Shown piece after piece: positions 7,096 through 16,038 of a stretch of DNA of 64,000 nucleotides. Source of the DNA: Peptostreptococcaceae bacterium (GTDB lineage: Bacteria; Bacillota; Clostridia; Peptostreptococcales; Peptostreptococcaceae). Location: assembly GCA_902363255.1 (NCBI GenBank), contig CABIZO010000001.1, forward strand, positions 434,001-498,000, in the 5' to 3' direction. Below the pieces are notes generated by a model. That model made no database searches, had not been told where the DNA came from, and worked only from the letters and a program-made list of their open reading frames with translations. Numbering within the stretch: the first letter of the stretch is position 1; every line of letters starts with the position of its first letter. The position numbers and the translations under genes are program-made.

Positions 7096-8361
7096 ATGAA
7101 TCATGCAGTATCAATCAATGATAACAGTATCAAGAAAAAATATTTTATAGTATTTATTTGTATGTTTATGCAGGCAATACCTTTTGGTGTAGCACAAAAT
7201 ATACAACCTTTATTTATACCTTATGTAATAAATGACTTTGGATTTTCATTAGCAGGATTTTCACTAATATTCACATTTGGAGCAATGGCATCAGCAGCAT
7301 TCTCGCCATTTTTAGGGAAATTATTTGGTAAAGTAAATATAAAAGTATTATTTATAGTAGGAACAATGCTATCATCATTAGGATTTTTAGGATTTGGTTT
7401 TGCTAAGACATTACCTCAATTTTATATATTATCAGCAGTATCACAAATAGGATGTGTTTTATTCTCAGGACTTGGAGTACCTTATGTAATAAATAACTGG
7501 TTCCCTAAAAAGGGTAGAGGTAAAGCTCTAGGAATAGCTTTCTCGGGAGGATCTATTGGTAACGTATTTTTACAACAAATAACTTCACAGATGTTAGCAT
7601 CAAAAGGTGCAAGTTACAGTTATATAATGTTTGGACTTATAGCAATATTATGTAGTTTACCAATAATATTATTATTCATAAGAATGCCTAAAACTGGTGA
7701 AGTAGAAGTAGTAGAAGAAAATGATGAAGTAGTAGAAGAAGCTGCTGGATTTGAAGGTTTAGGGGCTAAGGAAACTACTAAAAATAAATATTTCTGGATA
7801 TTCTCAATAGGATACGCAATAATAGCTATAGCAATATCAGCATTAAGTACTCAATACGCAACATACTTTACAGGTGAGCTTGGAATGAGTGCAACTTTAG
7901 TTGGAACTCTAGGTTCAGTATTTGCATTATTCTGTTTAATAGGAAATGTAACTGGAGGAGCATTATTTGATAAAATAGGAACAATAAAAACAATGTCTAT
8001 ATCAATGGTACTTTCAACAATAGCAATAATAGCATTATTAGTATCAAGTAAAGTTCATGGTTTAGCGTTCTTATTCTCTATAGCATATGGATTAAATGTT
8101 TACTCATATATGTCAGCACCAGCATTTATGGCCACAGATGTATTTGGTAAAAAAGAATCAAGCGTAATACTAGGAACAATAAGTTTATTATTTGCTTTAG
8201 GGTTTGCATTTGGGTCTACTTTATTTGGTATGATAGTAGATAATTTTGGATTCAATACAGGATGGATAGTAATGATAGTATGTGTACTTACAGGATATGC
8301 ATTACTACTTACTTCAATAAAGAAAGTAAAAGATCAAAATAAATTATTAATGAATAAATAG
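7096..8361 (+). CDS. MFS transporter, OFA (oxalate/formate antiporter)-like
   Basis: A 421-residue, 12-segment major facilitator. The N-terminal half carries the OFA-like FGVAQNIQPLFIPYVINDFGFSLAGFSLIFTFGAMASAAFSPFLGKLFGKV and NNWFPKKGRGKALGIAFSGGSIG; an acidic loop (EVEVVEENDEVVEEA, about 205-219) joins the halves. OFA members exchange carboxylates such as oxalate, formate or lactate; the substrate here is unknown. Start chosen at ATG 7096 because GGAGGAG (7082-7088) stands 7 bases before it; a longer frame from TTG 7075 would swallow that site. A LysR regulator follows in the same direction after a terminator and may control it. Confidence 0.87.
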   Translation: MNHAVSINDNSIKKKYFIVFICMFMQAIPFGVAQNIQPLFIPYVINDFGFSLAGFSLIFTFGAMASAAFSPFLGKLFGKVNIKVLFIVGTMLSSLGFLGFGFAKTLPQFYILSAVSQIGCVLFSGLGVPYVINNWFPKKGRGKALGIAFSGGSIGNVFLQQITSQMLASKGASYSYIMFGLIAILCSLPIILLFIRMPKTGEVEVVEENDEVVEEAAGFEGLGAKETTKNKYFWIFSIGYAIIAIAISALSTQYATYFTGELGMSATLVGTLGSVFALFCLIGNVTGGALFDKIGTIKTMSISMVLSTIAIIALLVSSKVHGLAFLFSIAYGLNVYSYMSAPAFMATDVFGKKESSVILGTISLLFALGFAFGSTLFGMIVDNFGFNTGWIVMIVCVLTGYALLLTSIKKVKDQNKLLMNK

Positions 8362-8374
8362 GATTATTTTATAA

Positions 8375-8411
8375 AAAAGGAGTCTGATCCAATAACTATC
8401 GGACTCCTTTT
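8375..8411 (+). terminator. Terminator after the MFS gene
   Basis: 14-bp stem (8375-8388 with 8398-8411, one G-U), 9-base loop, then ATTTTG. Confidence 0.85.
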
Positions 8412-8537
8412 ATTTTGTATATATATTTGATAATATGAAGTAGTTAGGTTATCTAAAAATTTAAGTGAATTTTTATGAAAATAATTATTATCTATAATGA
8501 ACAAAATAAAAGGAATATTACATAGGAGAAGTAAATC

Positions 8538-9464
8538 ATGAATATTAGGAAATTAAGTATATTTTATGAAACAGCTAGTTGTTTAAATATGAGTAAAGTT
8601 GCAAAGGAAATGTTTATTAGCCAGCCGTCAATAAGCCAATGTATATCAGAGATTGAAGCTGAGCTTAATACAAAACTTTTCGATAGAATAGGGAAAAAAC
8701 TTTTTTTAACACATGAGGGCGAAGTATTTTATAACTATACAAGAAGGATATTAAACATATATGAAGAGGGAGTTAATACAATAAAAGATTCTGTAAGTGA
8801 AAATAAGGGGAAAATAATTATAGGTGCAAGTATTAGTATAGGAATATATATAATGCCTTATGTAATTAAAAAGTTTAGTGAAGAATTACCTGATATTGAA
8901 ATATCTCTTATTATAGATAGTCAATCTAATATAGAAGATTTAATTTCACATAATAAGATAGATATAGCTTTTTTAGAGAGCAAAACTTCATACCATGAAA
9001 TAATATCAAAAGAAATTTGTAAGGATGAACTTGTATTTATTAGTGGTATTGATCATGATTGGAAAAATAAAAAATATTTAGAAAAGGAAGATTTCTTAGA
9101 TAATATATTTATTTTTAGAGAGGATGGAAGTGGAACAAGAGAAACTTTTGAAGCCTTTTTAGAAAGTCAAAATATAAAATATAAAAGTTATTTGGAATTA
9201 AGCCATATAGAAGCTATTATAAATTATGTAAAATTAAATATGGGAATCAGCTGTATTCCTTATATTTCAGTTATACAGAAAGAGAAACTAGGTGATTTAA
9301 ATATTTCTAGATTAAAAGATTGTAAAATAGAAAGAAGTCTTTTTATAGCTATTCATAAAGATAAGTATATATCATTGCCAATTAAATTATTTATATGTTT
9401 TTGTGAGAAATTTTTAAATAAGGAATTGCTTAATGAAATAAATGAAGAACATAATAAATATTAA
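8538..9464 (+). CDS. LysR family transcriptional regulator
   Basis: A 308-residue LysR-type regulator. The winged helix-turn-helix fills about 1-62 (MNIRKLSIFYETASCLNMSKVAKEMFISQPSISQCISEIEAEL, FDRIGKKLFLTHEG); the rest is the two-lobed effector domain (KIIIGASISIGIYIMPYVIKKF..., with REDGSGTRETFE at about 194-205, a motif shared with CysB/YeiE-like members that bind small anions). Ribosome binding site AGGAGAAG before ATG. Lies 176 bp downstream of the MFS gene and convergent with an aminotransferase; the transporter is the likelier target by position, which is inference. Confidence 0.9.
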   Translation: MNIRKLSIFYETASCLNMSKVAKEMFISQPSISQCISEIEAELNTKLFDRIGKKLFLTHEGEVFYNYTRRILNIYEEGVNTIKDSVSENKGKIIIGASISIGIYIMPYVIKKFSEELPDIEISLIIDSQSNIEDLISHNKIDIAFLESKTSYHEIISKEICKDELVFISGIDHDWKNKKYLEKEDFLDNIFIFREDGSGTRETFEAFLESQNIKYKSYLELSHIEAIINYVKLNMGISCIPYISVIQKEKLGDLNISRLKDCKIERSLFIAIHKDKYISLPIKLFICFCEKFLNKELLNEINEEHNKY

Positions 9465-9498
9465 TAATAATCACTTATTAAAATAGATTTGAAATTAA

Positions 9499-9544
9499 AA
9501 GGTATTATTTGATGAATATTAAAATACTCATTAAATAATACCTT
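9499..9544. terminator. Bidirectional terminator between convergent genes
   Basis: 17-bp stem (9499-9515 with 9528-9544, one G-U), 12-base loop; T-rich on both strands. It serves the LysR gene and the aminotransferase. Confidence 0.85.
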
Positions 9545-9571
9545 AATTTTTTATTTCTATTTTGAGCAAAA

Positions 9572-10804
9572 TTAAAACTTCAAATCAAGAGAAGTTAGTC
9601 TATTATAGATTTCATCCATAAGAGCCATTTCAGCATCTTCGCTATAAGCTTCGTAAGTAACGGAAAGCCTTAAATAAGCACCACAATCATCCCAAGGAAC
9701 AGTTGATATCATTGCATTATTTAAAATATAAGCAAATGCATCTTCTGCAGTATTGAAAATTACATCACTAGCTCCTTTAGGAATAGGAACATAAACATAA
9801 AATCCACCTTTAGGTTTTTCAACTTTAAAACCGACTTTTCTAAGTATATCAACTAGTAAATCAAAACGTCTAGAGTATCTTTCTATATTTTCATTGATGA
9901 ATTTTTCGTAATTATCAAGAGCAAAGGCGGCGGCTTTTTGAATAGGAATAAATTGTCCAGAATCAGTGTGACCTTTAATAGTTGAGTAAAGTTTTATAGT
10001 TTTAGGAGAGCCTACGACAAATGCCATTCTAAAACCGGTCATGTTAAAGCTTTTAGAAAGAGAATGAATTTCTAAGCAAACATCCATGGCACCATCAACG
10101 CTAAAAATACTAAGAGGCTTATGATCATCGTAAGTTAAAGCGCCATAAGCTAAATCTGAAACTATAAAAATTTGATTTTTTCTACCGAAATCTACTAAGT
10201 ATTCATAATATTCTTTAGTTGCAATTTGTCCAGTTGGATTGTTTGGATAATTAATATAAAGAAGTTTAGCTCTTTTTAAAATATCTTTTGGAATATTTTC
10301 TAAATCAGGGAAGAAGTTGTTTTCTTCACAAAGAGGTAGATTATAGACTTCCCCACCCAAAAACTTAGAATAAGTGCCCATGATTGGATAACCTGGAACT
10401 GTCATTAAACAAACATCGCTAGGATTAATAAAACCTATGGGAATCATAGCTAAAATAGATTTTGACCCTATTCCATGCATCACATTTTCGCAAGTTAAAT
10501 TGTCTATATGATATACATTTTTCATAAATCTACAAGCAGCTTCCTGAAATTCTAATATACCATTGTCTGCATAGAATCTATTTTCATTCTTGCGAGATTC
10601 CCTGCACAAAACATCAACAATAGAAGAGTCAGCGATCCTATCTGGCTCTCCTACACCCATATTAATAAGCTCCATATTGGGATTATTTATTTTTGCATCG
10701 TTAGTCATTTTCTTGATTTTTTCAAATTTGTACAATCTAGTAGCTGTGTTAAAGAAAGACAAATCGCCAAGTCTTTCAGATATCATACTGTCTATAAAAT
10801 CCAT
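9572..10804 (-). CDS. PLP-dependent class I/II aminotransferase, LL-diaminopimelate aminotransferase-like
   Basis: A 410-residue fold-type I aminotransferase. Catalytic features: NNPTG at 188-192, SDLAYG at 216-221 and the PLP lysine K251 in SLSKSFNMTGFR. The opening (INMGVGEPDRIADSSIVDVLCRESRKNENRFYADNGILEFQEA) and length best fit LL-diaminopimelate aminotransferase (DapL), which makes LL-diaminopimelate from tetrahydrodipicolinate for lysine and peptidoglycan. Neighbouring families (aspartate or alanine aminotransferases) share these motifs, and no other lysine gene is nearby, so the substrate is not certain. Start ATG 10804 has a GGAGGATT ribosome binding site. Confidence 0.75.
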   Translation of the reverse strand: MDFIDSMISERLGDLSFFNTATRLYKFEKIKKMTNDAKINNPNMELINMGVGEPDRIADSSIVDVLCRESRKNENRFYADNGILEFQEAACRFMKNVYHIDNLTCENVMHGIGSKSILAMIPIGFINPSDVCLMTVPGYPIMGTYSKFLGGEVYNLPLCEENNFFPDLENIPKDILKRAKLLYINYPNNPTGQIATKEYYEYLVDFGRKNQIFIVSDLAYGALTYDDHKPLSIFSVDGAMDVCLEIHSLSKSFNMTGFRMAFVVGSPKTIKLYSTIKGHTDSGQFIPIQKAAAFALDNYEKFINENIERYSRRFDLLVDILRKVGFKVEKPKGGFYVYVPIPKGASDVIFNTAEDAFAYILNNAMISTVPWDDCGAYLRLSVTYEAYSEDAEMALMDEIYNRLTSLDLKF

Positions 10805-11072
10805 TTTTAATCCTCCAAAAGTGTCAAGATACTTTATATTATGAAAAATTAATAAAAGTGGGACAGAGTAAACAACTTAATACTTTAAATTTTTTATAAA
10901 ATAGTAGAAAAATTGTATAAGGATAAGAAAAGTAAAAAATGATTTGTGAAGAATTGTATGTAATAGAGAAGGAATAAATATTAGGGAATGTATTTATAAA
11001 TCAATTAATTTTAAGCAACTGCATAGTCACCATGAGATTTAATCAATTCTATTGTTTAAGTTAATAAATTGA

Positions 11073-11111
11073 AAATTATGTGTTATCCATAAATCAGTTA
11101 ACACATAATTT
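11073..11111 (-). terminator. Terminator of the NuoE-like gene; rest of the gap is empty
   Basis: 13-bp perfect stem (11073-11085 with 11099-11111), extendable with one bulge. On the minus strand it follows the NuoE-like gene. The remaining gap 10805-11072 should hold the aminotransferase promoter, but I see no riboswitch, dyad or short gene in it. Confidence 0.6.
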
Positions 11112-11125
11112 CAATTATAATATTT

Positions 11126-11605
11126 TTAGATGCAGGTTTCTAGTATTGACGGTATATCTTCAACAGTAACACTTTCATAAACTCGCCCATTTATAGTAAC
11201 GATAGGAGTTTTACGACAAACACCGACACATCCACCTGACTCTAAACTAAATTTCATATCTTTAGTAGTTTCGCCAGGTTTAATTCCAATTAATCTTTCA
11301 AACTCATTAAGAATGCTAGAACTATCATCTTTGCTACAAGCATTTCCAAGACAAACTTTTATCTTATATTTACCTTTAAGTTCAGTTACAAAGTAGCTAT
11401 AAAAGTTAACAGTATTCTTAACTTGGTCAAAAGGAAGGTTTAAATTTTTAGCAATATAAACTTGAATATCTTTCGGCAAATAACCAAAAAGTTTTTGAGC
11501 ATAATGTAAAGTAGTCATTAACTTATTTTCATTATCTTTTACTGAATATATAAATTTATCTAACTCGTTAAACAAATCTTTATTACGAGAAACAAAGTCA
11601 CACAT
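11126..11605 (-). CDS. NuoE/HndA-like [2Fe-2S] thioredoxin-fold subunit, solitary
   Basis: A 159-residue protein of the 24-kDa NADH dehydrogenase subunit family (NuoE, HndA, HydC). The four cluster ligands are visible as C-x4-C in VCLGNACSKDD (about 103-108) and C-x3-C in GGCVGVCRKTP (about 139-143); the N-terminal helical part (LMTTLHYAQKLFGYLPKDIQVYIAKNLNLPFDQVKNTVNFYSYF) is also typical. Such subunits carry electrons in NADH-linked complexes, bifurcating hydrogenases or formate dehydrogenases. Here no NuoF, hydrogenase or dehydrogenase gene is adjacent, so its partner must be encoded elsewhere. Start ATG 11605 with AAAGGAGA upstream. Confidence 0.87.
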   Translation of the reverse strand: MCDFVSRNKDLFNELDKFIYSVKDNENKLMTTLHYAQKLFGYLPKDIQVYIAKNLNLPFDQVKNTVNFYSYFVTELKGKYKIKVCLGNACSKDDSSSILNEFERLIGIKPGETTKDMKFSLESGGCVGVCRKTPIVTINGRVYESVTVEDIPSILETCI

Positions 11606-11793
11606 ATAAATTCTCCTTTATTATATAAATATAACTGAATATATAAAATACCCTAAAATTCAATATAATAAACTTGATAAAAAATTACAATAAGTTTATT
11701 AGTATTAAAGGAGTGTTTGGATTTAGAGTGAAATAAAATAAAAGAATAGCTATTATTAAAATATATTTCAAAAATTATGAGAAGGGGAGTAAT

Positions 11794-12354
11794 ATGAAAA
11801 GTTTGAGAAAAGAAGTATTTTCAATTCCTAATATAATGGGCTACTTTAGGATAATTTTAATACCTGTATTTTTATATATTTACTATAATGCAACATCAGT
11901 TAGAGACTACTATATAGTAGCAGGTATAGTATTTATTTCTGGAATAACAGATTTTTTAGATGGTTACATAGCTAGAAATTTTAATATGATTACTGAGTTG
12001 GGAAAATTTCTAGATCCTATGGCAGATAAATTGACCCAAGCAGCACTTGTGTTTTCCTTAGCATTTAGACATAAATTAATGTGGTATTTGGTTGGATTAT
12101 TTATAATAAAAGAAGGATTTATGGCAATTATGGGAATTATAATGCTTCGAAAAGGTAAAAAATTAGATGGGGCAAAGTGGTTTGGAAAACTTTGCACAGC
12201 AATACTTTACATAGTGATGTTTATATTAATGTTATTTCCAACAATGAATGATTCAAGGGCAAATTTATTAATAGTAGTATGTGGCGCTTTTATGCTAATG
12301 TCTTTTATACTTTACATACCAGTTTTTTATAAGATGTACAAATCAACTAAATAA
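11794..12354 (+). CDS. pgsA: CDP-diacylglycerol-glycerol-3-phosphate 3-phosphatidyltransferase
   Basis: Makes phosphatidylglycerol phosphate from CDP-diacylglycerol and glycerol 3-phosphate in the membrane, the committed step to phosphatidylglycerol and cardiolipin. The 186 residues carry the complete CDP-alcohol phosphatidyltransferase motif D-G-x2-A-R-x8-G-x3-D-x3-D: it begins at DGYIAR (about 55) and ends at FLDPMADK (about 76). The opening (EVFSIPNIMGYFRIILIPVFLYIYY) is typical for PgsA, and four to five membrane segments follow. Ribosome binding site GAAGGGGAG. Other CDP-alcohol transferases share the motif, but length and N-terminus favour PgsA. Confidence 0.87.
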   Translation: MKSLRKEVFSIPNIMGYFRIILIPVFLYIYYNATSVRDYYIVAGIVFISGITDFLDGYIARNFNMITELGKFLDPMADKLTQAALVFSLAFRHKLMWYLVGLFIIKEGFMAIMGIIMLRKGKKLDGAKWFGKLCTAILYIVMFILMLFPTMNDSRANLLIVVCGAFMLMSFILYIPVFYKMYKSTK

Positions 12355-12458
12355 GTTAATTTTATAAAGCATATTTATCTAAAATGGATTTATAGTAGAG
12401 CATAATATTATTTATTCATATATTAATAATATATAAGCATAAAATCAGGGGGGATTGT

Positions 12459-12938
12459 ATGACGACATATATTTTATACACATTGGCAGCTGTAATGTGC
12501 TTTATTTCATATTTTAAGAATAAAGAAAAAACAAAAAGTGCTTTAATTAAAGCTTGGAAATCTATAGAAAATATTATGCCACAGTTTTTATCAATAATAA
12601 TAATTGTAGGATTGATGTTAGCATTTATTGATACTAACACGATTTCAAGATGGATAGGAAATGAATCAGGGTTTTTAGGAGTTTTGTTCTCCGCAATAGT
12701 AGGATCAACTGTTATGGTGCCCACTTTTGTAGCATTTTCAACAGCAAATACGTTATTAAATAGTGGAGCAGGTTATGCACAAGTTGCGGCTTTAGTATCA
12801 ACGTTAACATTTGTAGGCATAATGACTTTTTCTTTAGAAGCCAAATATATTGGAAAAAAAGCTGCTTTCTATAGAAATTTCTTTGCATTTCTATTTTCAC
12901 TTATAGTTGCCTATTTTATGGGGGTGATATTAGGGTGA
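12459..12938 (+). CDS. Half-size permease, N-terminal partner
   Basis: A 159-residue membrane protein with four to five hydrophobic segments (about 5-20, 43-62, 72-92, 100-122, 135-158). It looks like one half of a permease of the DUF318/ArsP-like superfamily, which exports or transports small molecules or metal compounds. Conserved-looking points are NESGFLGVLFSAIVGSTVMVPTFVAF and GYAQVAALVSTLTFVGIMTFSLEAKYIG. It is followed by a second half with visible similarity and the two genes overlap by 4 bases (GTGA), so they probably form a heterodimer. Ribosome binding site AGGGGGGAT. Substrate not known. Confidence 0.75.
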   Translation: MTTYILYTLAAVMCFISYFKNKEKTKSALIKAWKSIENIMPQFLSIIIIVGLMLAFIDTNTISRWIGNESGFLGVLFSAIVGSTVMVPTFVAFSTANTLLNSGAGYAQVAALVSTLTFVGIMTFSLEAKYIGKKAAFYRNFFAFLFSLIVAYFMGVILG

Positions 12939-13486
12939 AAAAGAAAATTAATTTTTTTGTAAATAGATATAAGTTTTTTATTATTCTTCTTGTTGCTCTC
13001 ATTTTAGTTATTATATTTGAGAGAAACACAGGTATAAAGGCGTTTAATAGTACAAAGGATAGTTTTTTACAGATGCTGTCAGTGTTACCACCTATTATGA
13101 TTCTTCTAGGATTAATGGACGAGTGGGTATCTAGGGAATCAATGATGAAGTATATGGGAGACGATTCTGGAATTATGGGGATTGCTATAGCAATAACTTT
13201 TGCAGCTTTTGCTGCAGGACCAATGTACGCGGCATTTCCTTTTACAGCTGTCTTATTAAAAAAAGGTGTGAAGTTTACAAATGTGATTATTTTTATGAAT
13301 GCATGGTGTGTTATAAAAATTTCAACTCTTCTATTTGAAATAAGTTCTTTAGGATATAAATTTACATTTTATAGGTTGTTAATAGATTTTGTTGGAGTTA
13401 TTGTTATGGGATATTTAGTTAATTATTTTGTTATGAAAACGGGAAAAGAAGATGAAGTTCTAAATAGTTATATGAATGAATCTTAA
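12935..13486 (+). CDS. Half-size permease, C-terminal partner
   Basis: A 183-residue membrane protein, partner of the preceding gene. Start is GTG 12935, overlapping the upstream stop, with GGGGGTGAT (12919-12927) as ribosome binding site. One N-terminal segment (KFFIILLVALILVIIFE) precedes a core that aligns with the first half: MGDDSGIMGIAIAITFAAFAAGPMYAAFPFTAVLLKKG versus IGNESGFLGVLFSAIVGSTVMVPTFVAFSTANTLLNSG, and the ending FYRLLIDFVGVIVMGYLV versus FYRNFFAFLFSLIVAYFMGVI. This supports descent from one duplicated half-permease. Same family caveats as its partner. Confidence 0.75.
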   Translation: MKKKINFFVNRYKFFIILLVALILVIIFERNTGIKAFNSTKDSFLQMLSVLPPIMILLGLMDEWVSRESMMKYMGDDSGIMGIAIAITFAAFAAGPMYAAFPFTAVLLKKGVKFTNVIIFMNAWCVIKISTLLFEISSLGYKFTFYRLLIDFVGVIVMGYLVNYFVMKTGKEDEVLNSYMNES

Positions 13487-13527
13487 AAGAAGTATATTTA
13501 AGAATAAAGTGATAAAGAATAAAAATA

Positions 13528-13565
13528 TATACAAGGCATAAATTGTTTAATTTATGCCTTGTATA
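13528..13565. terminator. Bidirectional terminator between permease pair and mutS-like gene
   Basis: 17-bp perfect stem (13528-13544 with 13549-13565), GTTT loop, between converging genes. Confidence 0.82.
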
Positions 13566-13610
13566 ATATCATCATATAATGTTATTTATATAAACTTTAA
13601 TATTTTTTAC

Positions 13611-15386
13611 TTAGGTAAGAATACCAACTTTTCTTAAAAGATACTCAGCGTTTGTAGTTAAAGATCTTCCGTTTTTGATCTTATAATCAAAGTAAATATC
13701 ACCATCTACATAATGTTCATTAAAACTATAGTTCATTATATTAGGGTTCTCATCTTCTAAATTACAAACTTCTAAATCGTGAGTTGTGATCATTCCTGAA
13801 ACATGAGATTTGCAAAGTTCTTTTAAAACACCCTCGGCCCCTTTAAGTCTATCAACAGAGTTTGTTCCTCTAAAAATCTCATCTATTAAAAATAATGTAT
13901 GTGGGTCATTATGAGATTGATCTACTATTTTTTTTATTCTTTTTAACTCAGCATAAAATGTTGAAATACCTTCGTTTAAATCATCTCTTATACGCATAGA
14001 TGTAATTATTTTCATTTTAGAAGATAACATACTATCTGCACACACGTAACTTCCAGCACGAGCAAGAACCATATTGATACCAACAGTTCTCATAAAAGTA
14101 GTCTTACCAGACATATTGGACCCAGATATAATGTAGATATTATTATCTAGTTTAAAGTCATTACAAACACGTTTTTCATTATTAATTAGAGGATGTCCCA
14201 TATTTATAGTTTCAATAATATTATTTTTCTCAGTAAAAGTAGGCAGAGACACATTGTTACAAACCCTTGGTAAATTTGAAAAGCTTATTAAACTTTCAAG
14301 TTCCCCTAAAGTATAAAACCAACTTTCAACTAAATCAGAGTATTCTTGCTTCCAATTATCCAAATCTATGGCGTTTTTATAATCCCAAAGTAATAGAGTA
14401 TTTAGTATTATGCACATTACACCATTATTACGTTGATTAATATTTGAAGCTATTCTTGATAATTGATTAACGCCAGTTTTAGCAGTTTTTAAGTCTTTTT
14501 CAATTTTATTCAATTTATCACAAGTAAACTTCGTTTTTGTAATATTATCAATTACATTGTCATATCGACTAATTTTTGGTGCTAATTTCTTTAGAGTTCC
14601 AACATAATGGTTTGCTTTTAAATAGCCTAGAACCCAAAGTAATAGTTGGAAAATAATTAAACAATTAAGAATAATAAAACTTATAGTGCTTTTAGTTAAT
14701 AGTGAATAGAGTAAAGCAAGACAAGTTATTATACTTGAAACTTTGAATAATAATTTTAAGTAACTATTTTTAATAAATCTATTTTTATCTTTAAGTTGAG
14801 AGATTAAATTAGGAAAATCATCATCTACACCAACTAAAGAAAAATCATATTCAGTTTCAACACAAAAATTATAATCTTTACTTAACTCAGTAATAGCTTC
14901 ATGGCGTTTCTTCAAATCTTTATCTGAAAAATTAGGACTTAGTAAATCTTCTACAAATCGTCTTCTTCCATAGTATGTACCAGTACTATTAATCATCTGG
15001 AATAAGGATTTATTTCCTACTATGTCCAAATCTGTTGCATAATTATGATCATAATCTATAAATTCTTCACCGATATCATCGAAATCAGACCATTGACCAT
15101 TAATTCTTTTTATATTAGCTTCATCGATTTTTATAATACCTTCTTCTTTGTGTATTTGGTCATAAGTAGTTTTATGAGCCAAAGATGCTATAATAAAAAG
15201 GATTATTTCCACTATCGAGATTAATATTAACTTTATAGGATAGTGATTTACATATACTTTGTAAATGCTATAGCATATTAAAATAAATAAGAACATTTTT
15301 ATAATCGTAATTATATTAGCGTTCTTATTATATTCTACTATGTTTTCTTTTCTTTTTTTTATATCATTATTAAACATTGATTCCAT
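13611..15386 (-). CDS. Membrane-anchored MutS-family ATPase
   Basis: A 591-residue MutS-superfamily protein that is not classical MutS or MutS2. The C-terminal third has the ABC-like ATPase: Walker A GSNMSGKTTFMR (about 425-436), signature-like STFYAELKRIK, Walker B TLFLIDEIFRGTNSVDR (about 500-516) and MITTHDLEV. The N-terminal mismatch-recognition domains are missing; instead two hydrophobic pairs appear (about 25-65 and 215-255), suggesting a membrane protein. Such "MutS-like" proteins are widespread in clostridia with unknown role; a repair function should not be assumed. Start ATG 15386 follows GGAGGTGAT (15391-15399); a longer frame to 15401 would run through that site. Confidence 0.8.
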   Translation of the reverse strand: MESMFNNDIKKRKENIVEYNKNANIITIIKMFLFILICYSIYKVYVNHYPIKLILISIVEIILFIIASLAHKTTYDQIHKEEGIIKIDEANIKRINGQWSDFDDIGEEFIDYDHNYATDLDIVGNKSLFQMINSTGTYYGRRRFVEDLLSPNFSDKDLKKRHEAITELSKDYNFCVETEYDFSLVGVDDDFPNLISQLKDKNRFIKNSYLKLLFKVSSIITCLALLYSLLTKSTISFIILNCLIIFQLLLWVLGYLKANHYVGTLKKLAPKISRYDNVIDNITKTKFTCDKLNKIEKDLKTAKTGVNQLSRIASNINQRNNGVMCIILNTLLLWDYKNAIDLDNWKQEYSDLVESWFYTLGELESLISFSNLPRVCNNVSLPTFTEKNNIIETINMGHPLINNEKRVCNDFKLDNNIYIISGSNMSGKTTFMRTVGINMVLARAGSYVCADSMLSSKMKIITSMRIRDDLNEGISTFYAELKRIKKIVDQSHNDPHTLFLIDEIFRGTNSVDRLKGAEGVLKELCKSHVSGMITTHDLEVCNLEDENPNIMNYSFNEHYVDGDIYFDYKIKNGRSLTTNAEYLLRKVGILT

Positions 15387-15467
15387 AAGTATCACCTCCA
15401 AATTTATCCTGTAATTTTTATGATAACCAATAATTACATAAAATCCAACTTAATTTATAAAAATATT

Positions 15468-15513
15468 AAAAGCCCCTCTCAAAATAATAAAATTAAATTA
15501 AGAAGGAGCTTTA
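15468..15513 (-). terminator. Weak hairpin after the cobalamin adenosyltransferase gene
   Basis: AAAGCCCCTCT against AGAAGGAGCTTT forms an imperfect stem with a long AT loop, directly downstream of the minus-strand adenosyltransferase gene. Imperfect pairing keeps confidence low. Confidence 0.4.
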
Positions 15514-15516
15514 CTT

Positions 15517-16038
15517 TTAATATTTAATATATATTAATTCTGATTCATTATATCTAGCAATTGCATAAATTACATCAGAAAGTCTGTTTATGTATTTTAA
15601 TAAAAATGGATTAACAGTTTCTATTTTGCTAAGAGAAAAAATCCTTCTCTCGGCTTTTCTACAAATAGTTCTAGCTATATGTAAGTTAGCTGATATTAAG
15701 CTAGTTCCAGGAACTATAAAAGCATCCATTTTATCAATCTTTTCAATGTAAGAGTCTATAATTTTTTCTAAAGATGCCAGATCATCATCAGTTATGGGAG
15801 TCTTATATTTTCCCTCTTCTTTAGTCGCCAATTCAGCCGATACAGCAAATAATTTTATCTGTATATTTCTTAAAATCTCTTTATCTTCATCTTTAGCATA
15901 ATTTGTACAAAGTCCTATATAAGAGTTAAGTTCATCTAAAGTGCCATAAGATTCAACTCTTATATCATCTTTATCAACTCTAGTGCCATCATACAGAGAA
16001 GTTTTGCCCTTATCTCCTGTCTTAGTATATATTTTCAT
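15517..16038 (-). CDS. Cob(I)alamin adenosyltransferase, PduO type
   Basis: Transfers adenosyl from ATP to cob(I)alamin (or the cobyrinic precursor) to make coenzyme B12. The 173 residues show the PduO/MMAB pattern: MKIYTKTGDKGKTSLYDGTRV at the start (ATP-binding TKTGDxGxTxL), VESYGTLDELNSYIG, and the RTICRKAERRI helix (about 123-133) with the arginines that bind ATP. Length is normal for the short form. Start ATG 16038 was preferred over a longer frame because AGGAGGAC (16043-16050) precedes it. No B12-dependent enzyme is adjacent. Confidence 0.9.
   Translation of the reverse strand: MKIYTKTGDKGKTSLYDGTRVDKDDIRVESYGTLDELNSYIGLCTNYAKDEDKEILRNIQIKLFAVSAELATKEEGKYKTPITDDDLASLEKIIDSYIEKIDKMDAFIVPGTSLISANLHIARTICRKAERRIFSLSKIETVNPFLLKYINRLSDVIYAIARYNESELIYIKY

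Noticed and set aside
10805..11072. Lysine riboswitch or T-box ahead of the DapL-like aminotransferase
   Set aside because: No conserved aptamer or T-box motif and no leader terminator is visible upstream of the minus-strand start.
13611..15386. Classical MutS or MutS2 mismatch repair protein
   Set aside because: Mismatch-recognition domains and the Smr domain are absent and membrane segments are present.
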